Notes: generated by a model from the sequence alone, not told the origin. A DNA stretch of 64,000 nucleotides from Periplaneta americana (GCF_040183065.1 NC_091125.1:122734121-122798120); one strand, 5' to 3'. Shown: positions 1-11,019, counted from the stretch's first letter. Translations and numbers: made by a program.

Positions 1-20
1 GAGATGAGATGAGATGAGAT
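1..20. repeat. (GAGAT)4 microsatellite at window edge
   Basis: Four GAGAT units; the array probably continues to the left. The following 21-764 is AT-rich with no recognisable gene. Confidence 0.9.
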
Positions 21-764
21 TTTCTGAAATTCCACAGGGAAACCGGAACTCCTGGATAAAGCCTCTAAACTATTTCCAACTAGAGATTGAAGTAGACGTA
101 AACAAAACCGAAATGTATTACTCCTCAATCGCAAGCTAGCTACCAAAGCAGCCACCAGGGCGCATTATTTTCAGCAAGTGAGCACGCAGGGCAGCCACCG
201 CCTGATATATTGCAGACATTTCAACACATTCATTGAATTAACCCGTAAAATGCGCACAGAGGGTTAATATTTATTATTTCTCTATTGGGAATAGTGGATT
301 TTCATTTTCTGTAGATTCGAGATTAAATGTTATTCTTTGAAGAGTGGAGAATTTATTTAATTCTACAGAAATTTATTTGAGGTTGGCAACACTGAATCTC
401 GCGCTGTGTTATACCAGCTGTGCTGATGTGCTCTGTGAAGCTGCAAGTCACCTTGGGAGGGATTTAATGCCTATTACGCATGCGCGTTGCCATAATACAC
501 GTTACAATGATTTAACACGCAATGTCTGAAAGTACTAATATAAACATGTTGTTTAAATCGTAAGAAAGTGTTCTTATAAGCATGTTTAATTCACTCGTAT
601 TCCATGTATATTATACATTTTATTATTTTAGAAGGAACTATTTTAATATGAGGAAGAAGATGACAAGCATGAGTTTGGAGGCGTTTTGCGTCCAATAGCC
701 AATCAGGAACCATTAGGCCACGTGCATTTATTTACATTTACGTCAATCTTTAGCTGGAAAGAGA

Positions 765-880
765 GTAGACTATGGGCTTTGCCCAATACAAGTCATAAAT
801 CGGGGATACGCTGGGGATCGAACCCGAGTACACAGGATTATGAGTCCAGTGCTCTATCCAATGGATCGCCGAAGCGGCAA
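765..880 (-). mobile_element. tRNA-like SINE head fragment
   Basis: Read on the minus strand there is an A-box-like TAGAGCACTGGACTCATAA and a B-box GGTTCGATCCC, with the anticodon-like loop CTCATAA. Pairing of the acceptor stem is poor and no clear gene borders exist, so a tRNA-derived SINE head fits better than a functional tRNA-Met. Confidence 0.45.
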
Positions 881-1314
881 TGTGATGCTATAGGCCTACA
901 GAGCTAGAAAATGGCGCATTCTTAAAGAAAAAGACACGTTAATCGTAGCGTTACTACGTTAAAGAATGACCAAACACCGACCCAAATTTAAAAATTATTT
1001 AAATTGAACGATACTTCCAATACTGACTAGTATATATTTGGAACCATACTATAGAATTGAACAGTATATCAACATGTGAAAGCGAGAGCGAACTTAAAAC
1101 TGCATGCTAGGGGACAACATTCACAAAAATGAGGGAATAATGCCAGACAGAAAAAGGCGGGACAGATGCTGTCCACGCGGGACGGTTTTAAATATCTCTA
1201 ATTGCGAGACTGTCACTCTAAATGAGAGACGGTTGGTCACCCTATTCAACGGGCTTACATAGTGCAAAATGATGCATGCCAAAAATACTTGAGTTATGTT
1301 TTTATTACATGTTA

Positions 1315-1449
1315 TCTATACTAATAATAAATCTGTAGCCGAATTTTTTCTGGTAGTCTAATTTTCGATTTTCCAAAAATAATTGGTCCTAACATATACA
1401 ATTAACCACCCTGAAACCGAAAATCGCTTTTTTGAAATTTTTGTTTGTA

Positions 1450-1492
<43 letters not shown>

Positions 1493-2318
1493 TACCTTTT
1501 CACGCGATAATGGCTGAACGGATTTCGTTGAAAATTGGAATATAAATTAAGTTCGTTGTAACTTAGATTTTAGGTTATATGGCATTCAAAATACATTATT
1601 TAAAAGGGGGGTTATAAGGGGGCCTGAATTAAATAAATCGAAATATCTCGCTTATTATTGATTTTTGTGAAAAATGTTACATAACAAACGTTTCTTTAAA
1701 AATAATTTCCGATAAGTTTTATTCCTTGAAAAATTTTGATAGGACTGATATTTAATGAGATAAATGAGTTTTAAAATTAAAATAACTGTCATCTAAGGCC
1801 GTGTAATGAATTAAAAAACAAATGACTTCGTCTATAAGGGGCCTTGAACAGCAACAATCGAAAGCTATGAAAGATAGCCTACAGATAATGTTTCTGTGTT
1901 TGTATGAAGTAATATCAGAAGCTAAATTAACCGATTTGTATAATTAATTATTAATTCACCATTGGAAAGTGTAGTTTCTCTAGATGGACATAATGCTATA
2001 ATGCTATTACAGTAACTTCTGAGTGAATCGAGGACAGGTAAGATTAAAATAGCTTCTTATGCACAGAAAACTTGATAGGCTATTCTGTACATTCGTTTCC
2101 TGTATTTCCTAAAATAATTTTTATGACCAAATGAGTGGTCTCTGGATCAAAATGATCGCATTTTAATTATGCAAATACAATTTAAATCAAGTAACATAAT
2201 AAACGATTTGTCCTTATATCAAACACGAATGTTCCCTGGATTAAATGTCCTATTTTAATTATATAATTACTTTATATTTATTTCTAACGGGTGCAGCGGA
2301 GCGCACGGGTACGGCTAG
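1315..2318 (+). mobile_element. Non-autonomous Helitron-like element
   Basis: Begins TCTATACTAATAATAA after an A and ends ...GGGTACGGCTAG before a T, the A|T insertion and 5'-TC / CTAG-3' ends expected for Helitrons. A short GC-rich inverted motif (GTGC...GCAC) lies just before the CTAG end. It contains (GTCT)10 at 1451-1490 and no rolling-circle (Rep/helicase) coding. About 1004 bp. Confidence 0.62.
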
Positions 2319-2324
2319 TTGTGA

Positions 2325-2702
2325 ATAAAATTCTAGACAGTCTTAGCAACTCTGATGCTGCTGTACAGCTGCGAGAACTGAGCAATAAAAAGGATAAAAG
2401 AAGAACAGAAACTACGAAAATGAAACTTTCGAGAGCAGTAGCTGGTGTTACCAGTTTTGACAAGAACAGAAATTCAAATATCCGCAAACGGCTAAATAAA
2501 TATAATTTTTAAGAAACTAATACACAATAAAAACACAACTGGTACCAGCATATTTTAAGAATGAACAATAATACCCTACCGAAAATAGTACTAAATTACA
2601 AACCACAAGAATACCGAGATGTAGGACGACCTAGAACAAAGTGGCAAGATGAATTTCCCTGAAGACGGAACAGGTCAAAGGTCTAACTCCTAGAGCAGAT
2701 AA

Positions 2703-2737
<35 letters not shown>

Positions 2738-2738
2738 C
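2325..2738 (+). mobile_element. LINE (RTE/CR1-like) 3' fragment with (GAT)n tail
   Basis: Translating in shifting frames gives MKLSRAVAGVTSFDK, WYQHILRMNNN and YRDVGRPRTKWQDEFP, the degenerate C-terminus of a LINE ORF2. It ends in a (GAT)n run at 2703-2738. It starts only a few bases after the Helitron end, so the Helitron may have inserted next to or within it. Same tail type as the fragments at 42.6 and 52.7 kb. Confidence 0.6.
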
Positions 2739-3448
2739 TCTTGTATCCGTATCTTAGAGATTTCTTTCTGATTCCTAAAATGCTTATATAACCACATGAG
2801 CAAATTTTAATAAGACCAGACTAATTACAATTTGGAACAAATAGGCTAAGCTAAAACAAGCTGTCAACAACAACAAAATAATCAATGGAAAATCGATGTA
2901 AAACTGTGTGATACATGAAAACTAGAATAATACTGAACAAGCACCGTAGACAAACATGAAGGAAATACAACATTCGTATTTCATCGTACATTTTAGATTT
3001 CAGCTCCCATTCCCAGCCACCCCAACTTTGAAATTTCAAATGGCACCCCTATAGTTTTTTACTTAAATATGAAAACATGTTTAAATTGAATTAAATTTAA
3101 ATAATTAGTTACCTAAACTGGGAAGCTTTGAAATGAAAGCCCCGAATTTAAGTCAGAGCCGAGACACCGATATGAACACATCACTACAACAATACAAGCT
3201 TCTGCACGTAAGTTACTTCTACTATTTCGTCTTAAGAACTAGAAATTACAAAAAAGTACTTCAGTTGCATACAGTCCTAATATCTCGCGTGTTTACAGTC
3301 TGGCTATCTGAACTCCGAGTAGTGACAACGTGAAATTTGTCAATACACAACCATAGTAAGCTGATGCCAAATAACAACATCACTGCAATTCCACTGTTAG
3401 TGGCTGAAAACCAGACAACACAAATCACTACAAATGCAGAGATTAATT
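2739..3448. other. Unassigned AT-rich sequence
   Basis: No coding region, tRNA-like sequence or terminal repeat was recognised. Short open frames lack homology I can name. Confidence 0.5.
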
Positions 3449-3695
3449 GTTTTAATGTGTTTTATTGAAAATGTAACTAAGTGATTGACATTAATGACAT
3501 TCACCTTTGAATTTTACGAAGCATTATCTACTAGTGTGTTAAAGCTTATGTTTTATACTTCTGTTTTAGTTGTTCCATTCTTTCAGTGTGTATTTTAATC
3601 GTTTTAAAGTGGTTTATTTGAAAATGTAACTAAGTGATTGACACTAATGACATTCACCTTGAATTTCACCGAGCATCATCTGTTAGTGTGTTAAA
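3449..3695 (+). repeat. Two direct copies of a 95-bp unit, 152-bp period
   Basis: 3449-3543 and 3601-3695 share GAAAATGTAACTAAGTGATT, GACATTCACC and TAGTGTGTTAAA, with about ten differences. The spacer is unrelated. It reads as a partial tandem duplication inside the terminal part of an old retroelement. Confidence 0.75.
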
Positions 3696-3724
3696 TTTTT
3701 ACGAAGTGACAGTGTATAAACAAT

Positions 3725-3935
3725 AGCTGTATGAACACTGTAAACTATAAGTTCATTTAAATAGCACACAACGATTACGTCGCTTTTACTCATGTTTCAC
3801 CATTGTGGCATATATTAAGCATGTACAAAGACAAAGTTTAATATCTGAAGATGGCATAAATATGCCGAAAACGTTCATGATGAATAAATTGTAACATATT
3901 ATACTATATTAGTAGATAAGCATCAGACGGTCCCA
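3725..3935 (+). mobile_element. Possible retroelement 3' end (Penelope-like?)
   Basis: Contains GAAGATGGCATAAATATGCC followed by GAAAACG, then AATAAATTGTAACATATTA and AGATAAGCATCAGACGGTCC. The GAAGATGG...GCCGAAA palindromic motif resembles the ends of Penelope-like elements such as the pair at 5.6-6.5 kb. No coding remains. Confidence 0.3.
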
Positions 3936-4850
3936 TTCAATCCAAAACATATTGTACTCTGCTTATCGGTCAAAACCTCAACAAAATGAAATTACCTGAA
4001 TATATTATTTTTCAATTCACTCTTTTATTTCTCTTCTTTAAAATGGCATATCACATCATATGATTATACTAAAATGATATCCATGTTGAATTTTTCGTTT
4101 TTGTGGCGTAGTGTATAGCATATGACAAGTCTTATTTCAAAACTATTTTCCGTAAGTTTAGTTTAGGAACTGTTTATTTTGATGTTTTACTCATATATGT
4201 ACTGAAACAATGTTTTTGAGCTCTCTTAAATTTTGAGGACGTTACAGGGTGTAATATACAGAAAATCGTTGAAAAAATATACGAATGGGAAAAATATTTC
4301 TCAGCAAGGAAATAAAGAAAAACTGCTGTTTCAGCATAAAGCTGTATGTTCATGGGCAGTAAAAAATCATCAGTCTAGCTTCAACAGTTTTTGAGCAAAA
4401 ATGCCTCATGTAAGACAATTTAACAATGTCAAGATAGGAATTTCGTGCCCCCTTAATACAACCAGGCTCCATCCGTAAAAACTATTCTAACGCTTCAACA
4501 CCATCATGCTTAAACATTCTCTATAATAATTTACAATCACAAATACACTTCTCACGATCGGCAGGTTTTAATTATGACCGACACTTTGTAAGGATACAAA
4601 ATTAATTGCTTTATGTGTCGAAAAGTAAGACACGTTCAGCCAGTGTTCTCAATGACTTTTAAGCATTCTATCGAAAATATGTAAAAAAGTAGCCTATCTC
4701 TTCTGTTAACACAAAGAACACACCCACCACTCCTAGCAACACGCATTGAACTCGTCTAGCGAAATGCAGCCCTACTTGTTAAAATCAGGGACAGTGCGAT
4801 AATCTCGAGTTCGAAAACTGTTCAACAGTTTACTGCTCTTAAACTATCTT
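3936..4850. other. Unassigned intergenic sequence
   Basis: Nothing recognisable on either strand. Confidence 0.5.
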
Positions 4851-5003
4851 AAGGCTTGTTCACAATAAGCGGGGAACGGAAACGACGAGAACGAGAACGG
4901 AAATATTGTTAAAATGCATTTGAATATGAGCATTCACATTGTGAATGCTCACATTTAAATACGTTTATTTATTTCCGTTCCCGGTTTATTGTGAACCAGC
5001 CTT
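4851..5003. mobile_element. Palindromic MITE
   Basis: Ends are AAGGCTTGTTCACAATAAGC and its near reverse complement (ATTGTGAACCAGCCTT). GGAACGGAAA/TTTCCGTTCC lies inside and the centre is GCATTCACATTGTGAATGC. The whole 153 bp folds on itself. No coding. Confidence 0.7.
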
Positions 5004-5294
5004 TAGTGTAATTTCCGTCTTCTCGAAATCCATTCTCCATCATAAGCATACATTGTATTGTAAACATCTTTAATTTGTCACTAGGATATGCTATAATTAT
5101 ACCCAGGAAGAGACAGTTTCATACTGTTACCTGCAATCCTTATAGTGGAGATCGTTATGTGTCCTTGTCCTTTTCCAGAGTCGAGCTATTAATTTTATCG
5201 AGGTGTCACTGACAGCTGCTTCTGATTTTCTGTAATGGGACTAAAATATCGCACTATGCCTATATCTACATAATTAACTTTTTTCCTTTCATAG

Positions 5295-5447
5295 ATGAAT
5301 GGTCAACCTGTCCAGATGCTGCAGAGACTGGACGATTTGAATATATTTGACAGTACAGCGTGTGAGGACTTATACATATTTGGTCCAAACGAAAATTCGA
5401 TCTGTGCGGGAAATGAGGATGGAAGTACAAATATAGGAGTATGTTCT
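5295..5447 (+). CDS. Serine protease penultimate exon
   Basis: A 51-codon internal exon. The acceptor is TTTCATAG directly before ATG, and the donor TCT|GTAAGTATG matches the consensus. The ATG is an internal Met, not a start: the text ([19 protein letters not shown]) corresponds to the strand after the GWG motif of S1 proteases, followed by two Cys (TACEDLY and ICAG) that normally pair. It ends in GVCS, immediately before the catalytic serine motif. Confidence 0.85.
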
Positions 5448-8400
5448 GTAAGTATGAGTGCTCTTATATTATCCAAATTCTGCAGTAGGCCTAAATAACA
5501 TATAGGGTATAGTAGAAACAATTAGACATTCACAATATTGAAAACGAATGTGACACTACTTCTCTTTATACGTTTTACGCATTTCAGAATAATTCAGTTC
5601 CTTCTCATGTTGTGAACGATATTCTTATAGTTTATTTTTTGAACTTAAGTAATTGATTAACTAGCGGACTTACTCGTGTTAATTATGTAAGTCTGTGCGG
5701 CTTACAGCTGTTTCGGTGCTTCATCACACCATCCTCAGAGCCTACTAGATCTCGGCGTCATCTCGAACTTCTCTGCCTGTTGTGTGGGTGCGTTTGATTG
5801 TTGAAAAGTATTGAAAAGTGGAGTCAAAGTGTGTGTGTACTGAAATTGATCTGTGTGTTGAGAATTTGATCGGGGTGTGTTTTAGTGTGTCTGTATATTT
5901 CATATTGTTCCAGTGTGTTGAGTTTCTGGTACTTGGGTTGTATGTGTAGGATTTCCATGTCCGCATTTATGTTATTGTATGTATTGTTAGCATTGGTTAT
6001 GTGATCGGCGTATGTAGATGTATTGCTTTAATGTGTTCTTTGTAGCGTGTTTGGAATGATCTGCCTGTCTGTCCAATGTAGAACTTGTCGCAACTATTAC
6101 ATGTGAGTTTGTATACACATAACAACGCTAACCATACATACAATAACATAAATGCGGACATGGAAATCTTACACACACAACCCAAGAACCAAAAACTCAA
6201 CACACTAGATGACTAGAACAATACGAAATATACAAACACACTAAAACACACCCCGATCAAATTCTCAACACACAGATCAATTTCAGTACACACACACTTT
6301 TTGACTCCACTTCAACACTGTTCAACAATCAAACGCACCCACACAACAGGCAGAGAAGTTCGAGATGACGCCGAGATCTAGTAGGCTCTGAGGATGGTGT
6401 GATGAAGCACCGAAACAGCTGTAAGCCGCACAGACTTACATAATTAACACGAGTAAGTCCGCTAGTTAATCAATTACTTATATTCAAGTGTTAAAAGTAG
6501 TGTACGCAAGATTCAAAATGGATTTTTTGAACTATTATTCAAGAAAAGTACCTACATGAAATCTTTAATATGTACTCAAACAGGATGATACATTTTTGTT
6601 TTTTGGAGTTATACACGAAGAAATCCTCTAAAATTACAATATTACGACCTTTGTACGTTTTGAGAAGATAATATTATTAAAGATTCATAAATTTCAATAA
6701 TGAAGAAAATGAGCCAAGATCGAGAGGAGTGGATGAAATGGACAAAACGAGGTGCCCCGACGCTTAGCGGCATGGTGAAGAGGCTAATGAAGAAGAAGAA
6801 GAAGAAGAAGAAGAAGAAGAAGAAGAAGAAGATATTCAATAAAACAGGTTTTTAAATGAACGATATCCTGTGGCGTGAATTTGAGGAAGTCCACTTCGTG
6901 CAGCGCCTGGTTCACACGACTAGGGAAAGGATGACATTTACTTTGCACCTATTTTACCCCTTTAATATATTTTTGTTAAGATTATCAGTATCCATAACAC
7001 TTGACCTGTAAACAGACAGTAAAAGCAACAGAGCAGAGTAGTGTATAAGAAATTCGTTCAAGTGTAAACCTACGCTTTCACGGAAGTCTTCCGAAAGAGC
7101 CTTGCGTATGGCAGCCGGTCTATTTTTTTCTTTTAATGTCTAAGGTGATACATAGCAAACAGACGTAGGCAAGTAGGCTACATTTGCCTCTTTCTTTAAA
7201 TCATAGTCTGACAATTCCAAAGCTAGTAGCCTACTTCCCGTGCTGTAACTGACTTGAAATAAAGAACTGCAAACATTATTTTCTTATTATTAATATATTA
7301 TGTCCTCTAACCCATGATAGACAGAAATGATATGGAATTGATGAAAGTCCAAATCATATCTATCATGAGTTAGAGGACACGTCGGGAATACTGGAAACGA
7401 GAGAGCAGATGAATTGGCAAAGATGGCTGCTGATTCAAATCTCATATTTGTTACGCATTAAATCCCTTTTCATTTGTAAAGAACCAAATACGAAAACATA
7501 TTCTTGAAAAATGGAATCAAAATTGGCGACAGAATGAAAAGGGAAGTACGAAGTTCATCAGTTCAAGATAGATTATACTGTATCTTCTAAGTATCTACAA
7601 TCAAATTTTATTCTAACATAATTTTTGACAGGACATGGAAAATTTGACGAATTTCCTCAGAGATTTTACATTTTAAATAATGCAAATTGTAAATGTGGAG
7701 AAGAGAATCAGTCTGTCAGATATCTTTTGTTCGACTAAACCTTATTTTTGTATGAAAGGTACATACTGGCGTCATATTTAAATAAGATCAACTTTGACTT
7801 AACTATATATTTGTAAACAAGTATAGTTGTAGACATTTTCCATCTTCTGTAAATAGTGTATTTGCTAAATTGTAATGTACTGGTATTAACCCAATAACAT
7901 ATATATCCTAAATTGTTGAACTTATAACCCTAATATAGGCCTACCTATGGATGAAATAGGGTTATATATACCAGATATTCAATAATAATGATATTTTGTG
8001 TTCCATATGTTCGTAAAACAGAATTATTAAACAATTAGTAATTAAACAGCTATAGGCCTATAATATCATTATTTTTTACAATTATTGTCGAAATAATCCT
8101 GATCCAGTAAATTCTCTATAATTCAGATTTTCACTAATTCAGACTGGATTTTCCGGAATTAGTGAGGTTCTACTGTATTAAAATGCGGTATAGAAGAGGA
8201 TTATAGTACAGAGTGGACCGCTCGAATGTACCTAATTTCAATTGTATGTCACTGGTAAACGGTTGACGATAGAAACCTACAGGAACGTTTATATGAAAGG
8301 AAAACTCAACAAGTTTCGATATGCACATCACCATATCTCTACGTGAGCTCCAGCTGTCACTGTGACGATATCGAGGCGATGAACGATTTCTTGCCAAACA

Positions 8401-11019
8401 CGTTGGAGCATGTCTTCTGGAATGCTCTCAATAGCCTCCATGATGCGCTCCCGAAGATCACGAAGGTCTCTGACTGGAGTGGCGTACACTTTATCTGTGA
8501 CGTAGCCCCAGAGAAAGAAATCGAGCGGTGTTAAATCCGGAGATCTCGGGGGCCAAGCGATCGGTTCTCCCCTACCAATCCAACGACCAGGGAACACGTT
8601 GTCTAACGTCGTACGAACGTCATTGAACCAGTGTGGAGGAGCGCCATCTTGCTGGAAAAGGATGTTAGGCTGCAGGTGTTCAATTTGTGGAAAGAAGAAC
8701 TGCTCCAGCATGTCAAGATATGTGGTACCACACACACACTTTTCCCGCGAAGCTCTTCTTAATGACTTCCGCGGGCTTCGCTCATACGCTGTTTGAACAT
8801 TTGCAGCCATTTCGTCGATGTTCTACGACCACCACTACGCTTTTTCAACACCGATCCTGTAGCTAAAAGTGTATCGTGCCACTTCTTAATGCTTTTAGCA
8901 GTTGGAGCATCATGGTTAAACACTCGCCGATACTTTCTTTGAACTCTAACAATTGATTTAAACTTCGCACATCACAACACAGTTTGCGCTTTCATCTCTA
9001 GTGTCGCCATTTTGACAATCGATACAATCTACGAAAAGAAACCGTGTCTGCGAACCATCTACCGACAGGATTCGAAACTTGTTGAGTTTTCCTTTCATAT
9101 AAACATTACCGTAAGGTTCTATCTTCAACAGTTCACCAGTCACATACAATTGAAATTAGGTACATTCGAGCGGTCCACCCTTTATTAAGACCAACACTGG
9201 ATGCTCTCACACTATGGGTCTTCCTGACTGTGGTCAGCACGATGCAGGACCACTATGGAGAAGTCTTTTTTTTAATAATAGTTCAAGAAAATAAATTAAG
9301 GATCTAAATTTTTAAGAAAGGTAAAAGAGATAATTGCAACAACTAGGCCTACAAGGGAATAAGTTTGTTCAACACAGCATATAAGACATATGCAAAAATT
9401 TTAACAAGATGATTGGACGATATTAGTGAAGTCATTCTCAGCAAAGATCAGAACGGATTTAAAAGGGGAGATCATCCAGTGACTGTATCCTCATCATGGA
9501 GCAGCTCATGCAAAAAGTAGAGAATTCAATATACCTATTATGTATTCTCTTTTTAGACTACGAAAAAGCATTTGATAAATACGCCAAAAATTATGGAATG
9601 GTCTAATTCTGCACGGAATCCGATACATTTAGTGAATGCCATAGAGAGTTTATACAAGAAAAATAAAATATTTATTCAAATAGACAGCACAACTAGTCGT
9701 AAAACATGTACAATTAATCAAGGACTGTCCTTGGTCGCCTGCACTGTTTAATGACACCATTAAAAATTGGAAGAGTATCTTACCATAAGGTGGAATTCAA
9801 ATTCATGAGATGACTCTGAGAACGATAAAAATTGGAAGAGTATCTTACCATAAGGTGGAATTCAAATTCATGAGATGGATCTGAGAATGTTATTTGCTGA
9901 CAACAAAGTTATCTTGGAAGATACTGAAGATAAATTACAAGAGGCGACCTTTAATTTAGAGAAGACACTTAAGATCTTAATCTTAATAGACCTATTTCGG
10001 TAGCAAAATATAAAGATATGGCTTTCAAAAGAATAAATCACATGAGATGCAAGTTGATAGAAGTAGATTTGCTGGCATGTAAAAGAACTCCTGCCGCCCT
10101 AAATAAGGGTTCGAATAGATCGGTCTACTAATCAATTCATAAAGAATAATCATTAAAACCAATTGTGTGACAATTTGAAAGGAAAAAGAAAACATTAAGA
10201 TAAATGATACGAAAACATAGGAAATCATTTACAATAAAAGTTTGTTGGGTACAAATGATTACTAATTATAGCTAAGGATGATTTTAACACATGAGATCCT
10301 ATGGCATCAATCGTTGCATCAGAAATTTAAAATTGTTTAAGTTGATTTAAAGTTTCTCGTGGGATCGTGCCACGGGCACCAAACATGAGTCCAAAAACTG
10401 TCCAATGTGTGATGTGGTATTGTGCTCCAAGATGCTGACAACAAGGCTCATATATGACTTGTTTTTCACGACACACCTCTTGTGACTGTTGCTCATGCAT
10501 CTCAAAACGGATTGTGGTTTCATGGTGAAGGAACATGAATATTGCAAAACGAATAAAATGTCTAGTGACACCTCTATAATATTCACTTCTTTTTAATCTC
10601 GTCATCTATTCTGGTTTGTAGCCTAATAGTCTATTCTAATTCTTGTCAAACTTACTGTATAGCCTATATATAATGACTCAAATCCCTTTGCCAATATTTA
10701 GTTTGTTGTCTCTACTAGTTAAATCATATTTTATGCATTGGCTTAATTATTGTCCGAGATTTATTTTCATGGAACAATGTAGGGATGTTTTGATTTTAAA
10801 GAAATTTACCTGCATTTCTTTAGTTTAAATATTAATATTTACATTTGCATTCATTGAGTTATTTTTCTTTGTTTTCCATTTCAGGGTGATTCTGGAAATC
10901 CTCTTATAATTAATGGTACACTTTATGGACTTCTATCATGGCTGAGAATTCCATGTTTTCAGTTACCTGGAGTCTATACCAAGGTCTCCAATTACGTAGA
11001 ATGGATTCATGGAAACTAG
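5295..11019 (+). CDS. S1-family serine protease, last two coding exons of a gene cut off at its 5' side
   Basis: Chymotrypsin-fold secreted endopeptidase; only the C-terminal part is here. The two exons (5295-5447 and 10885-11019) join in phase 0 to 95 residues: ...[16 protein letters not shown]..., SICAGNEDG..., [15 protein letters not shown]..., [10 protein letters not shown]..., [18 protein letters not shown], stop. The nucleophile Ser is in GDSGN. By family numbering, position 189 (six before Ser195) is Gly and 216 is Leu, which argues against trypsin specificity and suggests an elastase- or chymotrypsin-like or restricted S1 pocket. The usual GDSGGP is GDSGNP. No exon with the TAAHC His motif or the Asp motif was found in 1-5294, so the rest should lie left of the window. 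The 5437-bp intron is full of mobile-element remnants. Confidence 0.85.
5647..6480. mobile_element. Head-to-head pair of Penelope-like element 3' fragments
   Basis: Two arms of about 355 bp, 5647-6002 (element on minus) and 6116-6480 (element on plus), are inverted copies with a few per cent difference, separated by about 113 bp. Each arm carries, from inside to outside, the end of the ORF ([14 protein letters not shown] stop), the motif CTGAGGATGGTGTGATGAAG, CCGAAACAGCTGTAAGCCGC and an outer end AATCAATTACTT. Both copies are 5'-truncated with 3' ends pointing outward. Confidence 0.72.
6003..6118 (-). pseudogene. GIY-YIG endonuclease fragment of a Penelope-like element
   Basis: Reads [20 protein letters not shown] then [12 protein letters not shown]. 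The VYKLTC...FYIGQTGR pattern is the GIY-YIG nuclease core with the Cys pair typical of Penelope-like elements. It belongs to the minus-strand arm and is cut at about 6118 where the inverted copy begins. The reverse transcriptase part is missing. Confidence 0.7.
6690..6830 (+). mobile_element. LINE 3' scrap with (GAA)n tail
   Basis: [19 protein letters not shown] is the usual DREEW end of a LINE ORF2, followed by GAPTLSG and then an AAG/GAA repeat at 6791-6830 that acts as the 3' tail. Confidence 0.45.
6840..7300. other. Unassigned intronic sequence
   Basis: Part of the protease intron; no gene or repeat border recognised. Confidence 0.5.
7301..7379. repeat. Near-perfect hairpin, arms about 33 bp
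   Basis: TGTCCTCTAACCCATGATAG on the left faces CTATCATGAGTTAGAGGACA on the right, around a short loop near 7340. Only a few mismatches. Confidence 0.8.
7370..7745 (+). pseudogene. Degenerate LINE RNase H / C-terminal fragment
   Basis: Begins [20 protein letters not shown], the last RNase H block (invariant Asp in ERADELA). Then a frameshifted region contains [17 protein letters not shown] and a Cys-rich [10 protein letters not shown], as in Jockey/R1-type LINEs. Several stops and frameshifts. Confidence 0.6.
8100..8175 (-). mobile_element. Solo pogo/Tigger-type terminus
   Basis: On the minus strand from 8175 it reads CAGTAGAACCTCACTAATTC preceded by TA, the start of pogo/Tigger elements. 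The other end was not found. Confidence 0.45.
8207..9182 (-). mobile_element. Tc3-like DNA transposon with long TIRs
   Basis: Inverted ends of roughly 110 bp: GTGGACCGCTCGAATGTACC at 8213 on the plus strand is repeated in inverse at 9179, with internal stretches such as GAAAGGAAAACTCAACAAGT matching on both sides. The interior encodes an internally deleted transposase. About 975 bp. Confidence 0.82.
8328..8810 (-). pseudogene. Internally deleted Tc3/mariner-type transposase
   Basis: One open frame of 160 codons. [15 protein letters not shown] is the N-terminal DNA-binding part; it runs straight into [19 protein letters not shown], which belongs downstream of the first catalytic Asp, so the core with that Asp is deleted. 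Remaining landmarks are FQQDGAPPH (second Asp), [20 protein letters not shown] (with third acidic residue) and DFFLWGYV. The frame is otherwise clean, which points to a recent but defective copy. Confidence 0.8.
9290..10050 (+). pseudogene. Decayed RTE-like reverse transcriptase with internal duplication
   Basis: Translating across frameshifts gives [59 protein letters not shown] and [20 protein letters not shown], the ordered RT blocks of a LINE. The catalytic FADD has become FADN. A 65-bp segment is tandemly duplicated (9762-9826 and 9827-9891). Confidence 0.7.
10327..10605 (-). pseudogene. Probable LINE ORF C-terminal fragment
   Basis: An open 92-codon frame with [20 protein letters not shown], then [20 protein letters not shown]. 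The pattern YxPLxxxL...VxGxxxGARGxI resembles the tail domain found after the RT of some insect non-LTR elements. Family assignment is from memory and weak. Confidence 0.4.
10885..11019 (+). CDS. Serine protease terminal exon with catalytic Ser
   Basis: 44 codons plus TAG. The acceptor is CCATTTCAG and the exon starts [11 protein letters not shown] with the nucleophile Ser. SWLRIPCF and [15 protein letters not shown] are the conserved last strands and C-terminal helix of the S1 fold. The reading frame is intact and the 3' UTR has an AATAAA at 11121, so this end of the gene looks functional rather than decayed. Confidence 0.9.
   Translation, partial: GDSGNPLIINGTLYGLLSWLRIPCFQLPGVYTKVSNYVEWIHGN

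Noticed and set aside
765..880. A functional tRNA-Met gene on minus
   Set aside because: Only the A/B boxes and an anticodon-like loop are good; acceptor and D-stem pairing are poor, and many tRNA-like SINE heads occur in the window.
1..5294. Upstream exons of the serine protease inside the window
   Set aside because: I searched by eye for TAAHC, DIAL-type and GWG coding text and found none with splice borders.
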